From Maricaulis sp. (GTDB taxonomy: Bacteria > Pseudomonadota > Alphaproteobacteria > Caulobacterales > Maricaulaceae), in the NCBI RefSeq assembly GCF_017643475.1, contig NZ_JAEPNI010000003.1, forward strand, positions 248,001 to 312,000: DNA of 64,000 bases, written 5' to 3'. The first letter of the stretch is position 1; every line of letters begins with the position of its first letter. Below, piece after piece: positions 62,822 to 64,000 of this stretch. The translations under genes were made by a program, and so were the position numbers. A model generated the notes under the pieces. That model was given only the letters and a program-made list of their open reading frames with translations, searched no databases and had not been told where the DNA came from.

Positions 62822-63331
62822 CTAGCGTTTGAAAATCTTGCGGAAACTGTTGAACCAGTCGAGCCGGGCCTGAAGCCAGAGCCGGTGCAAGTCACTCGTG
62901 CCGACGCCCGGAGCGGGCGGTACCGGTGTGGGAATTCTTTCCGAGATCGAGGCAAAAAGCGTTTCCCGGTCCGCATCCTCCAGCATGCCGACGAACTGCA
63001 TTCGCGTGCGCAGCGGGTCGTATCCCATATCGATCGCACGATCGACATCCATCAACCAGGACCGCATCAGATCCCGGCCATGATCCGTAAGCGAGAATTC
63101 CCGGCGGGGGCGCTTGGTCTCGCTGACATCCTTTGAAGACAGAATGCCCCGGCCTTCCAGGCGTTTGACCAACGGATAAACCGCCCCTGCACTACCCGAC
63201 CAGAAGGAGGAAGGAGAGCCCCGGAAGACTTCCTTGATCTCGTAGGCGGTCAACGGGCCGTCACGATGAAGCAGCGCCAGCACCATGCCTTCCATTTCGG
63301 TCGGCTGGTCGGATGAGCTGGAAGCGGGCAT
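62822..63331 (-). CDS. PadR-family transcriptional regulator
   Basis: A 169-residue PadR-type regulator: VLALLHRDGPLTAYEIKEVFRGSPSSFWSGSAGAVYPLVKRLEGRGILSSKD forms the winged helix, with RREFSLTDHGRDLMRSWL following, and a helical C-terminal dimerisation region. Its ATG overlaps the stop of DUF3299 copy 2 (TGATG), so it is translationally coupled to it. The open frame extends upstream only within that gene. It may control the ABC transporter/DUF3299 operon. Confidence 0.88.
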   Translation of the reverse strand: MPASSSSDQPTEMEGMVLALLHRDGPLTAYEIKEVFRGSPSSFWSGSAGAVYPLVKRLEGRGILSSKDVSETKRPRREFSLTDHGRDLMRSWLMDVDRAIDMGYDPLRTRMQFVGMLEDADRETLFASISERIPTPVPPAPGVGTSDLHRLWLQARLDWFNSFRKIFKR

Positions 63332-63918
63332 CAGACCTCGTAGGGCTCGTGATTGATGAGCTGGAGTGTATAGGCCGCATTGCCCAGCTCGTTCATGTGA
63401 CGATCGGCCAACAACACGCCCGTTACCCAGACCGGGTCCCACATGCGCTCGACCACGATTGGCTCGTCCAGGGTGACATAGACAATCTGGTTGGGCGGCG
63501 GCGGCGGGGTGTGAACACAGGCGCCAAAATATGGAACCAACAGAAACTCGCTGATCTCGCCACCTTCCTGGAAGTCCAGCGGCAGGATAAAGCCCGGCAT
63601 GCGGATGGTCTCGCCGATCAGCTCATTCTCGACATTGAACGTGCCGATCTGCGTCATCTGCCCACCGAAATGGTCGATACCGGAATCAAGCCCCGTGCGT
63701 TCGAACAATTCCTGGATCCGCTCCATCTCGCCTTCCGGCAGAAGATCGTCCCAGTTGATGGTCAAAACACCTTCGGGCGCGTCAGGCACCGGATAGCGTT
63801 CCGTCGTCTGTGCTTCGGCGACAGCGGTCTCGGCGACTTCCGTCTCGGCCGTCTCGGTTTCGCCGCTGCAGGCCGCAAGGCCAATTCCCAGACCGGCAAT
63901 CAGGATCCAGTTCCGCAT
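63331..63918 (-). CDS. DUF3299 lipoprotein (copy 2)
   Basis: A 195-residue protein. A lipobox (LAACSG, Cys near 17) is followed by a Glu/Thr/Ala-rich linker, then the DUF3299 core: INWDDLLPEGEMERIQEL, DHFGGQMTQIGTFNVE, GETIRMPGFILPLD, FLLVPYFGACVHTPPPPPNQIVYV. It is clearly a paralogue of the protein at 61261-61830, which has a cleaved signal instead. The ATG at 63918 has GAGGAAG three bases upstream; a GTG at 63930 is possible. It starts 8 bases after the end of the ABC permease gene and overlaps PadR. Confidence 0.92.
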   Translation of the reverse strand: MRNWILIAGLGIGLAACSGETETAETEVAETAVAEAQTTERYPVPDAPEGVLTINWDDLLPEGEMERIQELFERTGLDSGIDHFGGQMTQIGTFNVENELIGETIRMPGFILPLDFQEGGEISEFLLVPYFGACVHTPPPPPNQIVYVTLDEPIVVERMWDPVWVTGVLLADRHMNELGNAAYTLQLINHEPYEV

Positions 63919-63926
63919 TGTCTTCC

Positions 63927-64000
63927 TCACAACTTCACCGTCAGGCCATCGGCCAGGGCATTCTTCAAGGCACGTCGGGCAGGCAAGATGCCCATCATTG
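63927..64000 (-). CDS. ABC transporter permease, FtsX-like, C-terminal end only
   Basis: The last 23 codons of a gene entering from the right edge, ending at a TGA (63927-63929). The peptide GILPARRALKNALADGL matches the C-terminal motif of FtsX/MacB/LolC-type permeases (G-x-x-PARRA). It is directly followed by DUF3299 copy 2 with 8 bases between, so an ABC transporter is part of this operon. An ATPase gene would be expected just outside the window. Confidence 0.7.
   Translation of the reverse strand, partial: MMGILPARRALKNALADGLTVKL

Overview
The window reads as a chromosomal segment of a high-GC, marine, aerobic heterotrophic alphaproteobacterium. Protein style and gene neighbourhoods fit the Maricaulales/Hyphomonadaceae (Maricaulis/Oceanicaulis-like): a short-chain acyl regulator beside the glyoxylate shunt, a TrpR-like YerC/YecD gene ahead of hisG, several acyl-CoA dehydrogenases, TonB-dependent uptake and a proteorhodopsin. 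The taxonomic call is inference from gene content; no 16S gene is present. Genes are dense and both strands are used. I see no insertion sequence, prophage or CRISPR array.

Layout. 1-2955 (minus): histidine biosynthesis, with a TrpR-like regulator, hisG, and a hisD that runs without a stop codon into hisB (an apparent HisD-HisB fusion, cut by the window edge). 3115-6701: a sulfide/persulfide module (BigR/SqrR-type ArsR repressor, rhodanese membrane protein, persulfide dioxygenase, SulP transporter) around a perfect 16-bp palindrome. 6831-14512: two-carbon metabolism (acetyl-CoA synthetase, malate synthase, isocitrate lyase, divergent ScfR/RamB-like regulator). 14588-16378: hybrid histidine kinase preceded by an 11-G run.

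16440-27420 holds oxidative genes for an unidentified hydrophobic substrate: a di-iron ferritin-like protein, a fatty acid hydroxylase/sterol desaturase, a TonB receptor, a serine hydrolase, a GMC oxidoreductase, an aldehyde dehydrogenase and an SDR. Three TGAAC-N3-GTTCA inverted repeats lie in front of these genes and a fourth lies in front of the cytochrome P450 at 57300-58676, so one regulator probably controls all of them. 27421-36149 carries an S9 peptidase gene broken by two in-frame stops, its TetR neighbour, a BASS transporter/amidohydrolase operon, an HxlR regulator, and an M28 peptidase.

36283-46847 (minus) is a long, tightly packed acyl-CoA catabolic operon: three acyl-CoA dehydrogenases, two SDRs, an acyl-CoA ligase, a MaoC hydratase, a thioesterase-like protein, a thiolase and a quinone reductase. 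An acyl desaturase lies upstream and an inverted repeat sits between them. Acetyl-CoA from this operon would feed the glyoxylate genes above.

48374-52141 (minus) is ccmF-ccmG-ccmH-ccmI for cytochrome c maturation. It is followed by an odd chemoreceptor-like protein behind a lipobox, glutaryl-CoA dehydrogenase, tRNA-Ser(GCT), and a blue-type proteorhodopsin with a 3 x 30-bp tandem repeat just upstream. 56317-61193 has an esterase-like hydrolase, the P450, an M24 peptidase and a GH16 glycosidase. 61261-64000 looks like a zinc-uptake locus (DUF2796/ZrgA, two DUF3299 proteins, a MerC-like protein, a PadR regulator and the end of an FtsX-like ABC permease) with a probable Zur box.
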